The notes under the pieces: generated by a model | What the model was told of the DNA's origin: nothing | Database searches by the model: none | Seen by the model: only the letters and a program-made list of their open reading frames with translations | Position numbers and translations under genes: made by a program | DNA from: Acidobacteriota bacterium | GTDB taxonomy: Bacteria; Acidobacteriota; Terriglobia; Terriglobales; Acidobacteriaceae | Assembly: GCA_003224855.1 (NCBI GenBank) | Contig: QHZY01000003.1 | Coordinates: 1 to 62,309, forward strand | DNA: 62,309 nucleotides | Direction of reading: 5' to 3' | In this document: positions 1 to 9,601 of the stretch, in pieces | Position numbering within the stretch: the first letter of the stretch is position 1 | How the letters are laid out: each line of letters starts with the position of its first letter

Positions 1-1
1 T

Positions 2-1291
2 ATAGAAATCAATTTCCGCCGCGATCCATCCATCTACGATGGCCGCTTCGCCAACAACGGCTGGCTGCAGGAGTTGCCGAAGCCGATGATCAAGCTGACC
101 TGGGACAACCCGGTGCTGGTCGGGCCTGCGATGGCAGGTCGGATGGGCCTTGAAAAAATGGATGTTGTTGAGCTCGAACTGAACGGCAAAAAAGTTCAGG
201 GCTCAGTCTGGATCCAAGCCGGCCATCCCGACAATTCGGTGACTGTTTTTCTGGGTTATGGTCGCACTCGCGCTGGACGGGCGGGGACAGGCGCAGGTTT
301 CGATGCTTATCAGCTTCGCTACAGCGCAACCCCCTGGTTTGCCACTGGCGTGAATGTGCGCAAGACGGGCGAGAAGTATTTGTTGGCTTCAACCCAGGGC
401 TATCAGACCATGGACACTGAGAATGGCGATTCTCGTCCTGAGATCCGAGTCACAAACCTTGAGGAATATCACAAAGAGCCGAATTTTGCGAAAGAAGAAG
501 AGCCGCAGAAAGAGTTCACACTTTACCCGCAGCTAGGTTACAAGACCACCTATCCGAACTACGATCCGAAGAGCGGCCCATATCAGTGGGGCATGACCAT
601 TGACCTGAATGCCTGCGTTGGTTGCAACAACTGCATTGTTGCCTGCCAGTCGGAGAACAACATTCCGATCGTTGGCAAGGAGATGGTTAACCGTGGACGC
701 CACATGCACTGGCTGCGCGTGGATGCCTACTACCAGGGCGATCGCGATAACCCGCGCGCTCACTTCCAGCCAGTACCCTGCATGCAGTGTGAAGACGCGC
801 CCTGCGAGCTGGTTTGCCCGGTCGGGGCGACGGTGCACTCGACCGAAGGCTTGAACGACATGGTCTATAACCGCTGCGTGGGCACCCGTTATTGTTCCAA
901 CAATTGTCCATACAAGGTCCGCCGCTTCAATTTCCTGCTGTTCCAGGACTGGGACACGCCTCAGTACAAGATGATGCGCAATCCTGATGTCACTGTGCGC
1001 AGCCGTGGGGTGATGGAAAAATGTACTTACTGTGTGCAGCGCATCAGTGAACATCGCATCACAGCGGAACGCGAGAACCGGCTGATCGGCGATGGCGAGT
1101 TTACTACTGCGTGCGCGCAATCCTGTCCGGCGAACGCGATTGTGTTCGGAAACGTCAATGACCCGAACAGCGCTGTATCCAAGCTGAAAGCGGGAGCGCG
1201 AAATTATTCTCTGCTGGCCGAATTGAACACCCGGCCGCGAACCACGTACCTGGCTGAGGTACGAAACCCGAGCGGGGAACTCGAAAGCTGA
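2..1291 (+). CDS. actB: Alternative complex III iron-sulfur subunit ActB, C-terminal part (5' end outside window)
   Basis: Partial gene: the reading frame is open from base 2, and the first internal Met (base 74) is not a real start. The part seen carries four cysteine groups typical of the ferredoxin-like half of ActB: CVGCNNCIVAC (about nt 614-645), CMQCEDAPCELVCP (about 780-820), CVGTRYCSNNCP (about 875-910) and CTYCVQRI with CAQSCP further on. In the family ActB is a periplasm-facing protein with a molybdopterin-enzyme-like N-terminal half and this Fe-S half, and passes electrons from menaquinol toward the c-type heme subunits. The next five genes are ActC to ActF and partners in the usual order, which makes the assignment firm. 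The N-terminal half and any Tat signal cannot be judged here. Confidence 0.95.
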   Translation: MEINFRRDPSIYDGRFANNGWLQELPKPMIKLTWDNPVLVGPAMAGRMGLEKMDVVELELNGKKVQGSVWIQAGHPDNSVTVFLGYGRTRAGRAGTGAGFDAYQLRYSATPWFATGVNVRKTGEKYLLASTQGYQTMDTENGDSRPEIRVTNLEEYHKEPNFAKEEEPQKEFTLYPQLGYKTTYPNYDPKSGPYQWGMTIDLNACVGCNNCIVACQSENNIPIVGKEMVNRGRHMHWLRVDAYYQGDRDNPRAHFQPVPCMQCEDAPCELVCPVGATVHSTEGLNDMVYNRCVGTRYCSNNCPYKVRRFNFLLFQDWDTPQYKMMRNPDVTVRSRGVMEKCTYCVQRISEHRITAERENRLIGDGEFTTACAQSCPANAIVFGNVNDPNSAVSKLKAGARNYSLLAELNTRPRTTYLAEVRNPSGELES

Positions 1292-1297
1292 TTGAGC

Positions 1298-2422
1298 ATG
1301 GACGAGCAGCCAACACCAGCGCCGGTTATTGAACCGGGATATACGTTTGGCACGGTAACGGACAAGATCAGTTCGATCGTGCTGACCCGGCCGACCTCGA
1401 ACGGCTGGTTTCTGGGCTTTGGCGTGGCCTTTCTGGTCACCATGGGACTGCTGTACGCGATCGGCTATCTGTTTCTGAAAGGCGTAGGCATTTGGGGTGT
1501 AAACATTCCCGTAGGCTGGGGCTTTGCCATCGTCAATTTCGTGTGGTGGATTGGAATCGGTCACGCCGGCACGTTAATTTCGGCAATTCTTCTCTTACTG
1601 CGCCAGTCCTGGCGAAATTCGATCAATCGATTTGCCGAGGCTATGACGCTGTTCGCGGTGGCCTGCGCCGGCATGTTTCCGGTGCTGCACCTCGGTCGTC
1701 CCTGGCTGGCGTACTGGTTGTTCCCGTATCCCAACACCATGAATGTGTGGCCGCCGCTGGTTCTTTCAGTTCACACCGTGGTCAGCTTCGATTTCGCCAT
1801 CGGCCAGGTGCCGGGATGGCATACCACTATTTTCCCGCCCTACTTCGTGGCGGGCGCCATCTACTCGGGTTTCGCGATGGTGTTGATGCTGGCCATTCCC
1901 ATCCGCAAGTTTTACGGACTGGAAGATTTCATTACCGAGCGCCATCTGAACAATTCAGCCAAGGTAATGCTCGCAACCGGCTTGATCGTTGCCTACGGAT
2001 ACGGAATTGAGGCCTTCATGGGCTGGTACGGAGGCAATCGTTACGACGCTTTCCTGCTATGGAACCGCCTCCACGGGCCCTATTCGTTCTTCTATTACAT
2101 GCTGCTGCTCTGCAATATCGGCATCCCTCAGGTGTTGTGGATCAAGCGCCTGCGTACCAGCCCCTTCTGGCTGTTTCTGATTTCTGGTGTGGTGCTGGTG
2201 GGCATGTGGCTGGAGCGCTTCATCATCGTAGTGGTAAGTCTGCAGCGCGATTTTCTGACGTCATCCTGGGGCATGTATTACCCGACGCGCTGGGACTGGA
2301 TGACCTTCATCGGCACCATCGGGTTCTTTCTGGCCTGCATGTTCCTGTTCCTGCGGGTGCTGCCCATGATCTCGATCTTTGAAATGCGCACTCTGCTGCC
2401 GGAAGCGGAGGTCAAGGAATGA
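1298..2422 (+). CDS. actC: Alternative complex III membrane subunit ActC (NrfD/PsrC-like)
   Basis: Integral membrane protein of about 374 residues with roughly ten hydrophobic helices. It belongs to the NrfD/polysulfide reductase C family and is thought to hold a quinol site in alternative complex III. Family-like parts include the conserved FAEAMTLFAVACAGMFP region and HLGRPWLAYWL in the third and fourth helices. The start is uncertain: a TTG directly follows the actB stop at 1292, but the ATG at 1298 is the more usual choice; neither has a strong ribosome site. The gene lies 6 bases after actB and overlaps actD by 4 bases, so translation is probably coupled. Confidence 0.95.
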   Translation: MDEQPTPAPVIEPGYTFGTVTDKISSIVLTRPTSNGWFLGFGVAFLVTMGLLYAIGYLFLKGVGIWGVNIPVGWGFAIVNFVWWIGIGHAGTLISAILLLLRQSWRNSINRFAEAMTLFAVACAGMFPVLHLGRPWLAYWLFPYPNTMNVWPPLVLSVHTVVSFDFAIGQVPGWHTTIFPPYFVAGAIYSGFAMVLMLAIPIRKFYGLEDFITERHLNNSAKVMLATGLIVAYGYGIEAFMGWYGGNRYDAFLLWNRLHGPYSFFYYMLLLCNIGIPQVLWIKRLRTSPFWLFLISGVVLVGMWLERFIIVVVSLQRDFLTSSWGMYYPTRWDWMTFIGTIGFFLACMFLFLRVLPMISIFEMRTLLPEAEVKE

Positions 2423-2955
2423 AGCACACTCCGGTTTATGGGCTGATGGCGGAGTTCGATAATCCCGAGGCCGTGGTGCATGCCGCCCGCAAGACGTACG
2501 AAGCGGGATACAAAAAGATCGACGCTTACAGCCCGTTTCCGATCGAAGCCCTGAGCGAGGCCATCGGGTTCCATTACAACTTTGTTCCTCTGGTGGTTCT
2601 GATTGGCGGCATTCTTGGGGGCTTAAGCGGGTTCGCTCTGCAGTATTGGATTCACGTAATCAACTATCCGGTCGTAGTTGGCGGCAGGCCGCTCAACTCG
2701 TGGCCGGCGTTTATCGTGGTCACCTTCGAGATGACGATTCTTTTTGCGGGCATCTCAGCGGTGTTCGGAATGCTGGCGTTGAATGGGCTTCCTATGCCAT
2801 ATCATCCGGTTTTCAATGTGCCGCGATTCGCCTTGGCCAGCAAAGATCGCTTTTTCCTGATCGTTTTTTCATCCGACCCCAGGTACAACGCGCTTGAGAC
2901 ACGCCGGTTTTTGGAGAGCTTCTCGCCGCGATCCATATCGGAGGTGCCAAGTTGA
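2419..2955 (+). CDS. actD: Alternative complex III subunit ActD (DUF3341)
   Basis: A 178-residue protein with the DUF3341 layout: a soluble N-terminal stretch (YGLMAEFDNPEAVVHAA), then two long membrane helices (about residues 55-80 and 95-118) and a conserved HPVFNVP segment before a soluble tail with FLIVFSSDPRY. In alternative complex III this subunit anchors the complex and has no cofactor. Its ATG overlaps the actC stop (ATGA), and its own stop overlaps the TTG start of actE, so the whole operon is stitched together by 4-base overlaps. Confidence 0.94.
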   Translation: MKHTPVYGLMAEFDNPEAVVHAARKTYEAGYKKIDAYSPFPIEALSEAIGFHYNFVPLVVLIGGILGGLSGFALQYWIHVINYPVVVGGRPLNSWPAFIVVTFEMTILFAGISAVFGMLALNGLPMPYHPVFNVPRFALASKDRFFLIVFSSDPRYNALETRRFLESFSPRSISEVPS

Positions 2956-3554
2956 AACCGCACCTTCGCGCGAGCATACTACTGCCCCTGCTTGCGCTGG
3001 GGGGCTGCCGGCTTGACATGCAGGACCAGCCCAAGTTCAAACCACTGGCGGAAAACGCATTCTACGCTGATCTGCGCTCGGCGCGCGATCCCATTGCCGG
3101 AACAGTGGCGCGCGGGCAGTTGCATGAAGACTCGTACTTCTACACCGGAAAAATCGGCAACAATCCGGGCGACTACATGCCATTTCCTGTAAGCACGGAG
3201 GTGATGGCCCGCGGACAGGACCGCTTCAATATTTATTGCTCTCCCTGCCACTCGCGAGTGGGCGACGGTAACGGAATGATCGTGCAGCGCGGGTATCGCC
3301 GTCCGCCTTCGTATCACATCGATCGGCTTAGAAAAGCGCCACTAGGATATTTCTTCGACGTCATGACCAACGGCTTCGGCGCGATGCCGGATTACGCATC
3401 CCAGATTTCGCCGCGCGACCGCTGGACCATCGTCGCTTACATTCGCGCATTGCAACTGAGCCAGGACGCGGCCCAGGGTGACGTTCCCTCAGGGCAGAAG
3501 ATTCCATCGGAGACCTCGGCCGCCGACGCTCAAAGCAAGGAGCCATCACAATGA
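2952..3554 (+). CDS. actE: Alternative complex III mono-heme cytochrome c subunit ActE (lipoprotein)
   Basis: A 200-residue protein with a short lipoprotein signal ending in LALGGC (Cys19), so it is probably lipid-anchored on the outer face of the inner membrane. One heme-binding CSPCH motif lies at residues 96-100, and GAMPDY downstream supplies a likely axial Met. The family passes electrons from the Fe-S subunit to the oxidase or to another cytochrome c. The start is a TTG that overlaps the actD stop; no other start gives a full signal peptide. The C-terminal 25 residues are low in complexity and rich in Ser, Ala and Lys. Confidence 0.94.
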   Translation: MKPHLRASILLPLLALGGCRLDMQDQPKFKPLAENAFYADLRSARDPIAGTVARGQLHEDSYFYTGKIGNNPGDYMPFPVSTEVMARGQDRFNIYCSPCHSRVGDGNGMIVQRGYRRPPSYHIDRLRKAPLGYFFDVMTNGFGAMPDYASQISPRDRWTIVAYIRALQLSQDAAQGDVPSGQKIPSETSAADAQSKEPSQ

Positions 3555-4762
3555 GCGCCTTGCTCTGGAAGCCCGAAGACCTGCTGGCGCCGCCCATCGT
3601 CAAGGTGTACCAGCGCCGTTTTCTGATCGCCGGCGTAGTCGCATCGGTCATTGTCATAATCGGGGGTTTTTTCCAACCGCGAGTTTTCTTCCGCGGATAC
3701 CTCATCAGCTTCATGGATTGGCTCGGAGTCGCGCTCGGTTCCATGGTGATTCTTATGCTCCGCCATCTCACCAAAGGCGGTTGGGGCATGATTATCCGGC
3801 GCATCCAGGGCGCGGCCATGCGTACGATTCCCTTGATGACGGTATTTTTCATTCCGCTTATTTTTGGAGCCAGATACCTCTATATCTGGACGCAGCCCGA
3901 CAAAGTTTCCGACCCGCACCTGCGCAAACACCTGGAAGAGGTCAGTTCCTACCTTTCTCTCAAAGGCTTTGTTCTGCGTGCCCTGGTTTACTTTGCCATC
4001 TGGAACCTGCTCTCGTACCTTCTCACCAAGTGGTCGAAAGAGCAGGACACTCCTCCCGTCCGCGACAACAGCCAGCGCTTTAAGGTTCTGAGTGGCCCGG
4101 GCATCATTCTCTACGGCTTCACGATTTCCTTTGCCGCAATCGATTGGGTTATGTCGCTCGACCCCAGCTGGTTTTCGACCATTTACCCGCTGATCATTCT
4201 GATCGGCGAAGTGCTCTCGGCATTCTGTTTCGCCATCGTGGTGGAACGCGTTCTGTTCAACTACCGGCCCATGTCCGAACTGCTGAAGCCGGAATATGTG
4301 CACGACCACGGTAAGTTCATGCTGACCTTCATCATGGTCTGGGCTTACTTTTCGTTCTCGCAGTGGCTGATTATCTGGGCCGGGGATTTGCCGGAAGAGA
4401 TTTCGTTCTACCTGCGGCGCATAAACGGTGGCTGGGGCTGGGTCGCGATAGCGCTCGTGCTTTTTCACTTCGCCATGCCTTTCATCCTTCTTTTGTCCCG
4501 CCCATTCAAGCGGGACATCACTCGCCTGGTGTGGCTTGCAGTGTGGATGCTGTTTATGCGTTATGTCGATCTGTTCTGGCTGGCGGAGGCGAATTTCTCT
4601 GAGACTTTCACCGTGACCTGGGCAGATATCGCCGTGCCTATTGCCATGGGATGTTTATGGCTGGCTTATTTCTGCCGGAACCTGAGTTCGATGCCGCTGG
4701 TTCCGGCTTACGATTCGTTTGCTTCGGAGGTGCTCGAACCGGCTCACGAGCATTCGGTCTGA
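3551..4762 (+). CDS. actF: Alternative complex III membrane subunit ActF (NrfD-like quinol-binding subunit)
   Basis: A 403-residue polytopic protein with about ten membrane helices, related to ActC. Family-like sequence is seen in MSLDPSWFSTIYPLI and in YFSFSQWLIIWAGDLPEEI, which is highly conserved in ActF. The two NrfD-like subunits are believed to form the quinol-oxidising and possibly proton-moving core. The ATG overlaps the actE stop by 4 bases, and the stop shares one base with the start of the next small gene (TGATG). Confidence 0.95.
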   Translation: MSALLWKPEDLLAPPIVKVYQRRFLIAGVVASVIVIIGGFFQPRVFFRGYLISFMDWLGVALGSMVILMLRHLTKGGWGMIIRRIQGAAMRTIPLMTVFFIPLIFGARYLYIWTQPDKVSDPHLRKHLEEVSSYLSLKGFVLRALVYFAIWNLLSYLLTKWSKEQDTPPVRDNSQRFKVLSGPGIILYGFTISFAAIDWVMSLDPSWFSTIYPLIILIGEVLSAFCFAIVVERVLFNYRPMSELLKPEYVHDHGKFMLTFIMVWAYFSFSQWLIIWAGDLPEEISFYLRRINGGWGWVAIALVLFHFAMPFILLLSRPFKRDITRLVWLAVWMLFMRYVDLFWLAEANFSETFTVTWADIAVPIAMGCLWLAYFCRNLSSMPLVPAYDSFASEVLEPAHEHSV

Positions 4763-5088
4763 TGATGGACAAACTTTACAGCGACGAAAACAATCCCGAA
4801 ACGGGTTTTGAACGCGAAGATCTCGACCCCCGGCTTGAGGAAAACGAACGCATGGAAATCAATGGTTTTCGCAATGGCGAAGACAAAGTTCTAAACAGTT
4901 ATGGCTGGGCAGATAAGCCCGGAGGCCCGGTACGGATTCCGATTGATCGTGCCATGGAGTTGATCTCTCAACGCGGGCTGCCGACCCGCCCGCAGACTGG
5001 AGCCGCCCCGCCTTCTACGGTTCAGCTGACACGTGAGGCAGCGAAGAAAGCCGATAGCAGCCAAAAAGCAGGACAAAAGAACAAGTGA
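4762..5088 (+). CDS. Small conserved protein between ActF and SCO
   Basis: A 108-residue soluble, charged protein with no signal peptide or membrane helix. The middle holds the motif VLNSYGWADK then VRIPIDRAMELISQRGLP, a pattern also found in small proteins beside SCO and oxidase genes in other bacteria; the tail is rich in Ala, Lys and Gln and probably disordered. It is tied to its neighbours by overlaps at both ends (TGATG with actF, 4 bases with the SCO gene). Its function is not known to me; assembly or bridging of complex III and the oxidase is only a guess from position. Start chosen at the first of two adjacent ATG codons. Confidence 0.8.
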   Translation: MMDKLYSDENNPETGFEREDLDPRLEENERMEINGFRNGEDKVLNSYGWADKPGGPVRIPIDRAMELISQRGLPTRPQTGAAPPSTVQLTREAAKKADSSQKAGQKNK

Positions 5089-5918
5089 ATAGAAGCTTCA
5101 ACATTGCCGTGATGATGCTTTTGCTGTGTGGCTATTGTTTTGCGCAGCGCATGTCGCAGGGCATTATGTCGCCGCCCGCCAATGTCCGCCCACCTGGACT
5201 GGCCAATGTCAGCATCGAGCAGCGATTGGGTGAGCAGGTTCCGGGTAATCTTGAGTTTCGCGACGAATCGGGCAAGCCGGTGCGACTGGCAGACTACTTG
5301 GGCAGCAAGCCCATGATTCTGAATCTGGTTTATTTCAAGTGTTCAATGCTCTGCCCCGAGGTGCTGAACTCGCTTGAGAGTTCGTTGCGGGTGCTGAAGT
5401 TCGACGTCGGCAAGGAATTCGAAGTATTAACGGTAAGCTTTGATCCCGGCGACACGCCCGAGCAAGCCTCAGAAAAGAAAGCAGAGATCCTGAAGCGCTA
5501 CAAGCGCGCCGGTGCCGGTCAGGGCTGGCACTTCCTGACCGGGCAACAATCATCGATTGATGCGCTGACCAAAGCGGTCGGCTTTGGCTATCAATTCAAC
5601 CCGCAGAATCAGCAGTTCGCTCACGCGGCAACCATCGTGGTGCTGACACCGGAAGGCAGGATTTCGCAGTACTTCTATGGGGTTGACTTCGCACCGAAAG
5701 ATTTGCGTTTCAGCCTGATCCAGTCCTCGGGAAACAAGATCGGCAATGTAGTGGACCAGGTGCTTCTCTACTGTTACCACTACGACCCTGCAACCGGAAA
5801 GTATGGCGCGATCATCAGCCGTGTGCTCAAGATCTCCGGCCTTGCCACCATGCTGGTGATCGGGGTTCTGATCACCGCATTGCTGCGAATCGGCTCAAAC
5901 ACTAAGGTGCAGGTGTGA
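5085..5918 (+). CDS. SCO1/SenC copper chaperone for oxidase subunit II
   Basis: A 277-residue protein with an N-terminal signal sequence (cleavage after CFAQ likely), a thioredoxin-like SCO domain and a C-terminal membrane helix (about residues 250-270). The copper ligands are visible: CSMLC at residues 86-90 and the distal His in QFAHAATIVV. SCO proteins deliver copper to, or reduce, the CuA site of subunit II, which is the next gene. The start is GTG, overlapping the previous stop. The extra C-terminal helix is common in this gene context and would keep the protein on the membrane. Confidence 0.93.
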   Translation: MNRSFNIAVMMLLLCGYCFAQRMSQGIMSPPANVRPPGLANVSIEQRLGEQVPGNLEFRDESGKPVRLADYLGSKPMILNLVYFKCSMLCPEVLNSLESSLRVLKFDVGKEFEVLTVSFDPGDTPEQASEKKAEILKRYKRAGAGQGWHFLTGQQSSIDALTKAVGFGYQFNPQNQQFAHAATIVVLTPEGRISQYFYGVDFAPKDLRFSLIQSSGNKIGNVVDQVLLYCYHYDPATGKYGAIISRVLKISGLATMLVIGVLITALLRIGSNTKVQV

Positions 5919-5935
5919 CGGACTAAAAATCAACC

Positions 5936-6931
5936 ATGTTCGATAATTTTCCATTATGGCCGGCAAGGGCGGCGACCACCGCGGGGCAGGTGGATGCGCT
6001 GTACATCTTCCTGGTGCTGCTGTCGGCCTTCATGAGCGTGGCCATCTTCATCATGATCCTGGTGTTTGCCACCAAATACCGTCGCCGGCACGGCCGCCAG
6101 GCAGAGCCGATTGAAGGCTCGATTTCGCTTGAAATCACCTGGTCGGTGATCCCGCTGGGAGTGTTTCTGGTCATCTTTGTCTGGGGCGCAGTGATCTTCT
6201 TCCGTGAGCGCACCGCTCCGGCGGGAGCAAGCGAAATCTACGTAGTCGCAAAGCAATGGATGTGGAAGCTGCAGCATGAAGAAGGGCAGCGCGAGATCAA
6301 TGAGCTGCACGTTCCGCTCGGCCGCGACGTCAAAATGATCATGACATCGCAGGACGTGATCCACAGCTTCTATGTTCCGGCGTTTCGCTTGAAGCAGGAT
6401 GTGCTTCCGGGCCGCTACACCACCATGTGGTTTCATCCCACCAAGGCGGGCACTTACCATCTTTTCTGTGCGGAATATTGCGGAACTCAGCACTCCGGGA
6501 TGATTGGGCAGGTTGTGGTAATGGAGCCGGCACAATACCAGGCATGGCTGGGCGGCGGTACGACCACCGGCTCACTCGCGCAGAGCGGACAGACTCTTTT
6601 TGAGCAGTTCGGCTGCAACACCTGTCATCGCTTTGACGTCCAGGGCCGCGGCCCCAACCTGAAAGGCCTATTCGGGAAAACTGTTCAACTCGAAGACGGC
6701 CGCAGCGTGGTTGCCGACGAAAATTACATTCGCGAATCCGTCCTGAATCCTGGCGCCAAGGTCGTCTCGGGGTTCAAACCGATCATGCCAGTGTTTCAAG
6801 GACTGGTCAGCGAGGAACAGTTAAACGAGCTGGTGGCATATGTGAAATCGCTAAATACGCCCGCCAGTGGCGCCGCAGGCACTCCGAATTTGCAGTCTCC
6901 CGGCATTCAGCCCCCGACGCCGAAGGAATAG
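5936..6931 (+). CDS. ctaC: Cytochrome c oxidase subunit II with fused cytochrome c domain
   Basis: A 331-residue subunit II: two membrane helices (about residues 18-45 and 70-90), a cupredoxin domain with a complete CuA site (HSFYVP, then [12 protein letters not shown]), and a C-terminal class I cytochrome c domain with CNTCH near residue 226 and Met-containing PIMPVF near the end. The fused heme domain is the mark of caa3-type oxidases and lets the enzyme take electrons directly from complex III. It sits 17 bases after the SCO gene and 2 bases before subunit I. Confidence 0.96.
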   Translation: MFDNFPLWPARAATTAGQVDALYIFLVLLSAFMSVAIFIMILVFATKYRRRHGRQAEPIEGSISLEITWSVIPLGVFLVIFVWGAVIFFRERTAPAGASEIYVVAKQWMWKLQHEEGQREINELHVPLGRDVKMIMTSQDVIHSFYVPAFRLKQDVLPGRYTTMWFHPTKAGTYHLFCAEYCGTQHSGMIGQVVVMEPAQYQAWLGGGTTTGSLAQSGQTLFEQFGCNTCHRFDVQGRGPNLKGLFGKTVQLEDGRSVVADENYIRESVLNPGAKVVSGFKPIMPVFQGLVSEEQLNELVAYVKSLNTPASGAAGTPNLQSPGIQPPTPKE

Positions 6932-6933
6932 TT

Positions 6934-8568
6934 ATGTCAAGTGTAGCGATAACCCCGGAACGCGAGCACTATCTAAATAAAGAGTACGGCATAAGTTCGT
7001 GGCTGCTGACCACGGACCACAAGCGCATTGCTCTTCTATATCTGGTCTCGATTACTTTTTTCTTCTTCATCGGTGGTTTTTTTGCATTACTGATCCGACT
7101 CGAGTTGCTGACTCCGGCCGGCGATCTGGTCCAGGCTGACACTTACAACAAGCTTTTCACGATGCACGGCCAGACGATGATCTTTTTCTTCCTGATCCCG
7201 TCGATTCCCGCCGTGCTCGGCAACTTCCTGGTTCCCATGATGATCGGGGCCAAAGACCTTGCCTTCCCTCGCATCAACCTGCTGAGTTGGTATCTCTATA
7301 TTATCGCCGGAATTATTTACTTACATTGCATCCTCACTGGTGGGGTGGACGTGGGGTGGACTTTCTACACGCCCCTGAGCAGCGGCTTCAGCAACACCAA
7401 AGTGATTGAGGCCGGTGTCGCGGTCTTCATAAACGGCTTTTCCTCGATCCTGACCGGCTTGAATTTCGTTGTCACCATCCACCGCATGCGGGCTCCGGGG
7501 ATGACCTGGTCACGGTTGCCCTTGTTCATCTGGTCGCACTATGCCACCAGCATCATCATGTTGCTGGGAACGCCGGTGCTGGCGATCACTCTGCTGCTGG
7601 TGGTTTTCGAACGTGCATTCGGCCTGGGAATTTTTGATCCTACCCGGGGTGGTGATCCGCTCCTGTTCCAACACCTGTTCTGGTTCTATTCCCATCCCGC
7701 GGTGTACATCATGATCTTGCCGTCGATGGGTGTAATCAGCGAAGTCGTGCCCTGTTTTTCCCGCAAGCGAATTTTTGGCTACCACTTTGTCGCCCTGGCC
7801 AGCATTGCTATTGCGGTGATTGGGTTCCTGGTCTGGGCCCACCACATGTTTGTTGCCGGGATGTCTCTGTATGCGGCCCTGATCTTCTCCTTGCTGAGTT
7901 ATCTGGTTGCGGTCCCTTCGGCTATCAAAGTTTTCAACTGGACCGCCACCATGTACAAAGGCTCGATTTCATTCTCCACACCCATGCTTTACGCGTTCGG
8001 TTTTATCGGCCTATTCACCATGGGAGGGCTCACTGGCCTTTTCCTCGCCGCCCTGGGCATTGACGTCCACGTCACCGACACTTATTTCGTGATCGCTCAT
8101 TTCCACTACATCATGGTCGGCGGCGCGGTCATGGGCTATCTCGCGGGAATGCATTTCTGGTGGCCGAAAATTTCCGGACGTATTTATCCTGAAGGTTGGG
8201 GACGCCTGGCGGCTTTGATCGTTTTCATCGGATTCAACCTTACATTCTTTCCGCAGTTTGTCCTGGGCTACGTTGGAATGCCGCGCCGCTACTGGCAGTA
8301 CTCGCAGGAGTTCCAGGTGCTCAACGTTCTCTCGACCGCCGGTTCGACGGTGCTCGCGGTTGGTTACCTGTTGCCTATGGTCTATTTCCTGTGGTCTATG
8401 CGCTATGGCAAACTGGCCGACGATAATCCGTGGAACGCAACTGGGCTGGAATGGCGCACCGCCTCGCCACCGCCGACCTACAATTTTGACGAAACTCCGG
8501 TTGTGACCTGGGAAGCATACGATTACGAAAACATGCCGCTGCCGCAAGAGGTGACGCTTGAGCGATAG
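6934..8568 (+). CDS. ctaD: Cytochrome c oxidase subunit I, type A2
   Basis: A 544-residue heme-copper oxidase subunit I with about twelve helices. Heme and CuB ligands are present (for example [14 protein letters not shown] at residues 254-258, AHHMF, and HFHYIM near the end). The helix VI motif is YSHPAV (residues 252-257) in place of the XGHPEV of type A1 enzymes, so the D-channel Glu is absent and the Tyr-Ser pair of type A2 (caa3-like) oxidases is present. The gene ends 11 bases inside subunit III. Confidence 0.97.
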   Translation: MSSVAITPEREHYLNKEYGISSWLLTTDHKRIALLYLVSITFFFFIGGFFALLIRLELLTPAGDLVQADTYNKLFTMHGQTMIFFFLIPSIPAVLGNFLVPMMIGAKDLAFPRINLLSWYLYIIAGIIYLHCILTGGVDVGWTFYTPLSSGFSNTKVIEAGVAVFINGFSSILTGLNFVVTIHRMRAPGMTWSRLPLFIWSHYATSIIMLLGTPVLAITLLLVVFERAFGLGIFDPTRGGDPLLFQHLFWFYSHPAVYIMILPSMGVISEVVPCFSRKRIFGYHFVALASIAIAVIGFLVWAHHMFVAGMSLYAALIFSLLSYLVAVPSAIKVFNWTATMYKGSISFSTPMLYAFGFIGLFTMGGLTGLFLAALGIDVHVTDTYFVIAHFHYIMVGGAVMGYLAGMHFWWPKISGRIYPEGWGRLAALIVFIGFNLTFFPQFVLGYVGMPRRYWQYSQEFQVLNVLSTAGSTVLAVGYLLPMVYFLWSMRYGKLADDNPWNATGLEWRTASPPPTYNFDETPVVTWEAYDYENMPLPQEVTLER

Positions 8569-9250
8569 TCCAGTTGCCGTCGAACAGGCTCACGGCCCGG
8601 AACTGCTGCACCATTTTGCCGATCCCGAGCAGCAGCGTGCCGCCGCCTCGCTCGGCATGTGGCTCTTCCTGGCCACTGAAATCATGTTCTTCGGCGGCAT
8701 GTTCTGCGCGTATCTGGTCTACCGGCGCTGGTACTTCGCTGAATTCGCCGCTTCCAGCCGCACGTTGGATATCTGGCTCGGTACGATCAATACCATTGTC
8801 CTAATCTGCAGCAGCTTGACGGTTGCACTGGGTGTGCGAGCGGCGCAAATGGGAAAGCGCAAACTGCTGGTGGTGCTGCTAATACTTACTCTGATTTTTG
8901 GACTGGCATTTTTGGGCATCAAGGGCAAGGAATGGTCGGATAAATTCCACGAGCACCACATCCCGGGCCCGCAGTTCGATGCCGGTGAAATCCAGTTGAA
9001 CGGCCATCCGGTTGACGCCCGCAGCGCACAAATCTTCTTTTCACTTTATTTTGCGATGACCGGCATGCACGCCCTGCACATGATCATCGGCGTGTTCATG
9101 TTCGTAATTCTGACCTGGTATGCGTGGAAGGGCCGCTTCAACCAGCGCTACTACACGCCGGTTGAAAACTGCGGATTGTACTGGCACTTCGTCGATATCA
9201 TTTGGATCTATCTTTTCCCGTTACTTTATTTGATCGATCGCAAGAAGTGA
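8558..9250 (+). CDS. ctaE: Cytochrome c oxidase subunit III
   Basis: A 230-residue membrane protein of the subunit III family with about six helices and the conserved [18 protein letters not shown] segment. It also shows [10 protein letters not shown] and [18 protein letters not shown], both typical of the family. It stabilises subunit I and is linked to proton uptake. The start is TTG inside the end of subunit I (11-base overlap); the resulting N-terminus matches the family and no better start exists downstream. Confidence 0.96.
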   Translation: MSDSPVAVEQAHGPELLHHFADPEQQRAAASLGMWLFLATEIMFFGGMFCAYLVYRRWYFAEFAASSRTLDIWLGTINTIVLICSSLTVALGVRAAQMGKRKLLVVLLILTLIFGLAFLGIKGKEWSDKFHEHHIPGPQFDAGEIQLNGHPVDARSAQIFFSLYFAMTGMHALHMIIGVFMFVILTWYAWKGRFNQRYYTPVENCGLYWHFVDIIWIYLFPLLYLIDRKK

Positions 9251-9255
9251 GGCAT

Positions 9256-9549
9256 ATGTCTGAGCACATTATTCCGACTAGAACGTACTACCTGATCTGG
9301 ATCAGCCTCATGTGCCTCACCGTGATTACCGCTGCCGTGGCTTTTGTCGACCTCGGTCAATTCAATACCATTGTTGCTCTTTCAATCGCCACTCTCAAAG
9401 CGTTACTTGTTGTTCTCTTCTTCATGCACCTGAAGTATACGAACGAGAAGATGAGCAAAGTGGCTGTGATCTCGGCCCTCTTCTGGCTGGTGCTGCTGCT
9501 TGCGCTCAGCCTGACGGACTACGGCTGGCGCGGTGCCGGCGCCGTCTGA
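9256..9549 (+). CDS. Small oxidase subunit IV (caa3/CyoD-like)
   Basis: A 97-residue protein with three hydrophobic helices and the family motif LKALLVVLFFMHLKYTN, typical of subunit IV of prokaryotic caa3 and bo3 oxidases, where it aids assembly of the CuB site. The ATG at 9256 lies 5 bases after the stop of subunit III; a longer open frame upstream would overlap that gene without reason. It ends the respiratory operon. Confidence 0.92.
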   Translation: MSEHIIPTRTYYLIWISLMCLTVITAAVAFVDLGQFNTIVALSIATLKALLVVLFFMHLKYTNEKMSKVAVISALFWLVLLLALSLTDYGWRGAGAV

Positions 9550-9601
9550 TGACCCTGCGCGGGCGCTGAAGTATACTCCTGCTAATCCTGCAACCGTCCT
9601 G

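Noticed and set aside
533-1564. Long minus-strand open frame (343 codons) opposite actB and actC
   Set aside because: It lies wholly across clear respiratory genes, has no family motif, and its composition is that of an antisense shadow in GC-rich DNA.
3530-4468. 312-codon minus frame opposite actF
   Set aside because: actF shows membrane helices and family motifs; the antisense product is charged and featureless.
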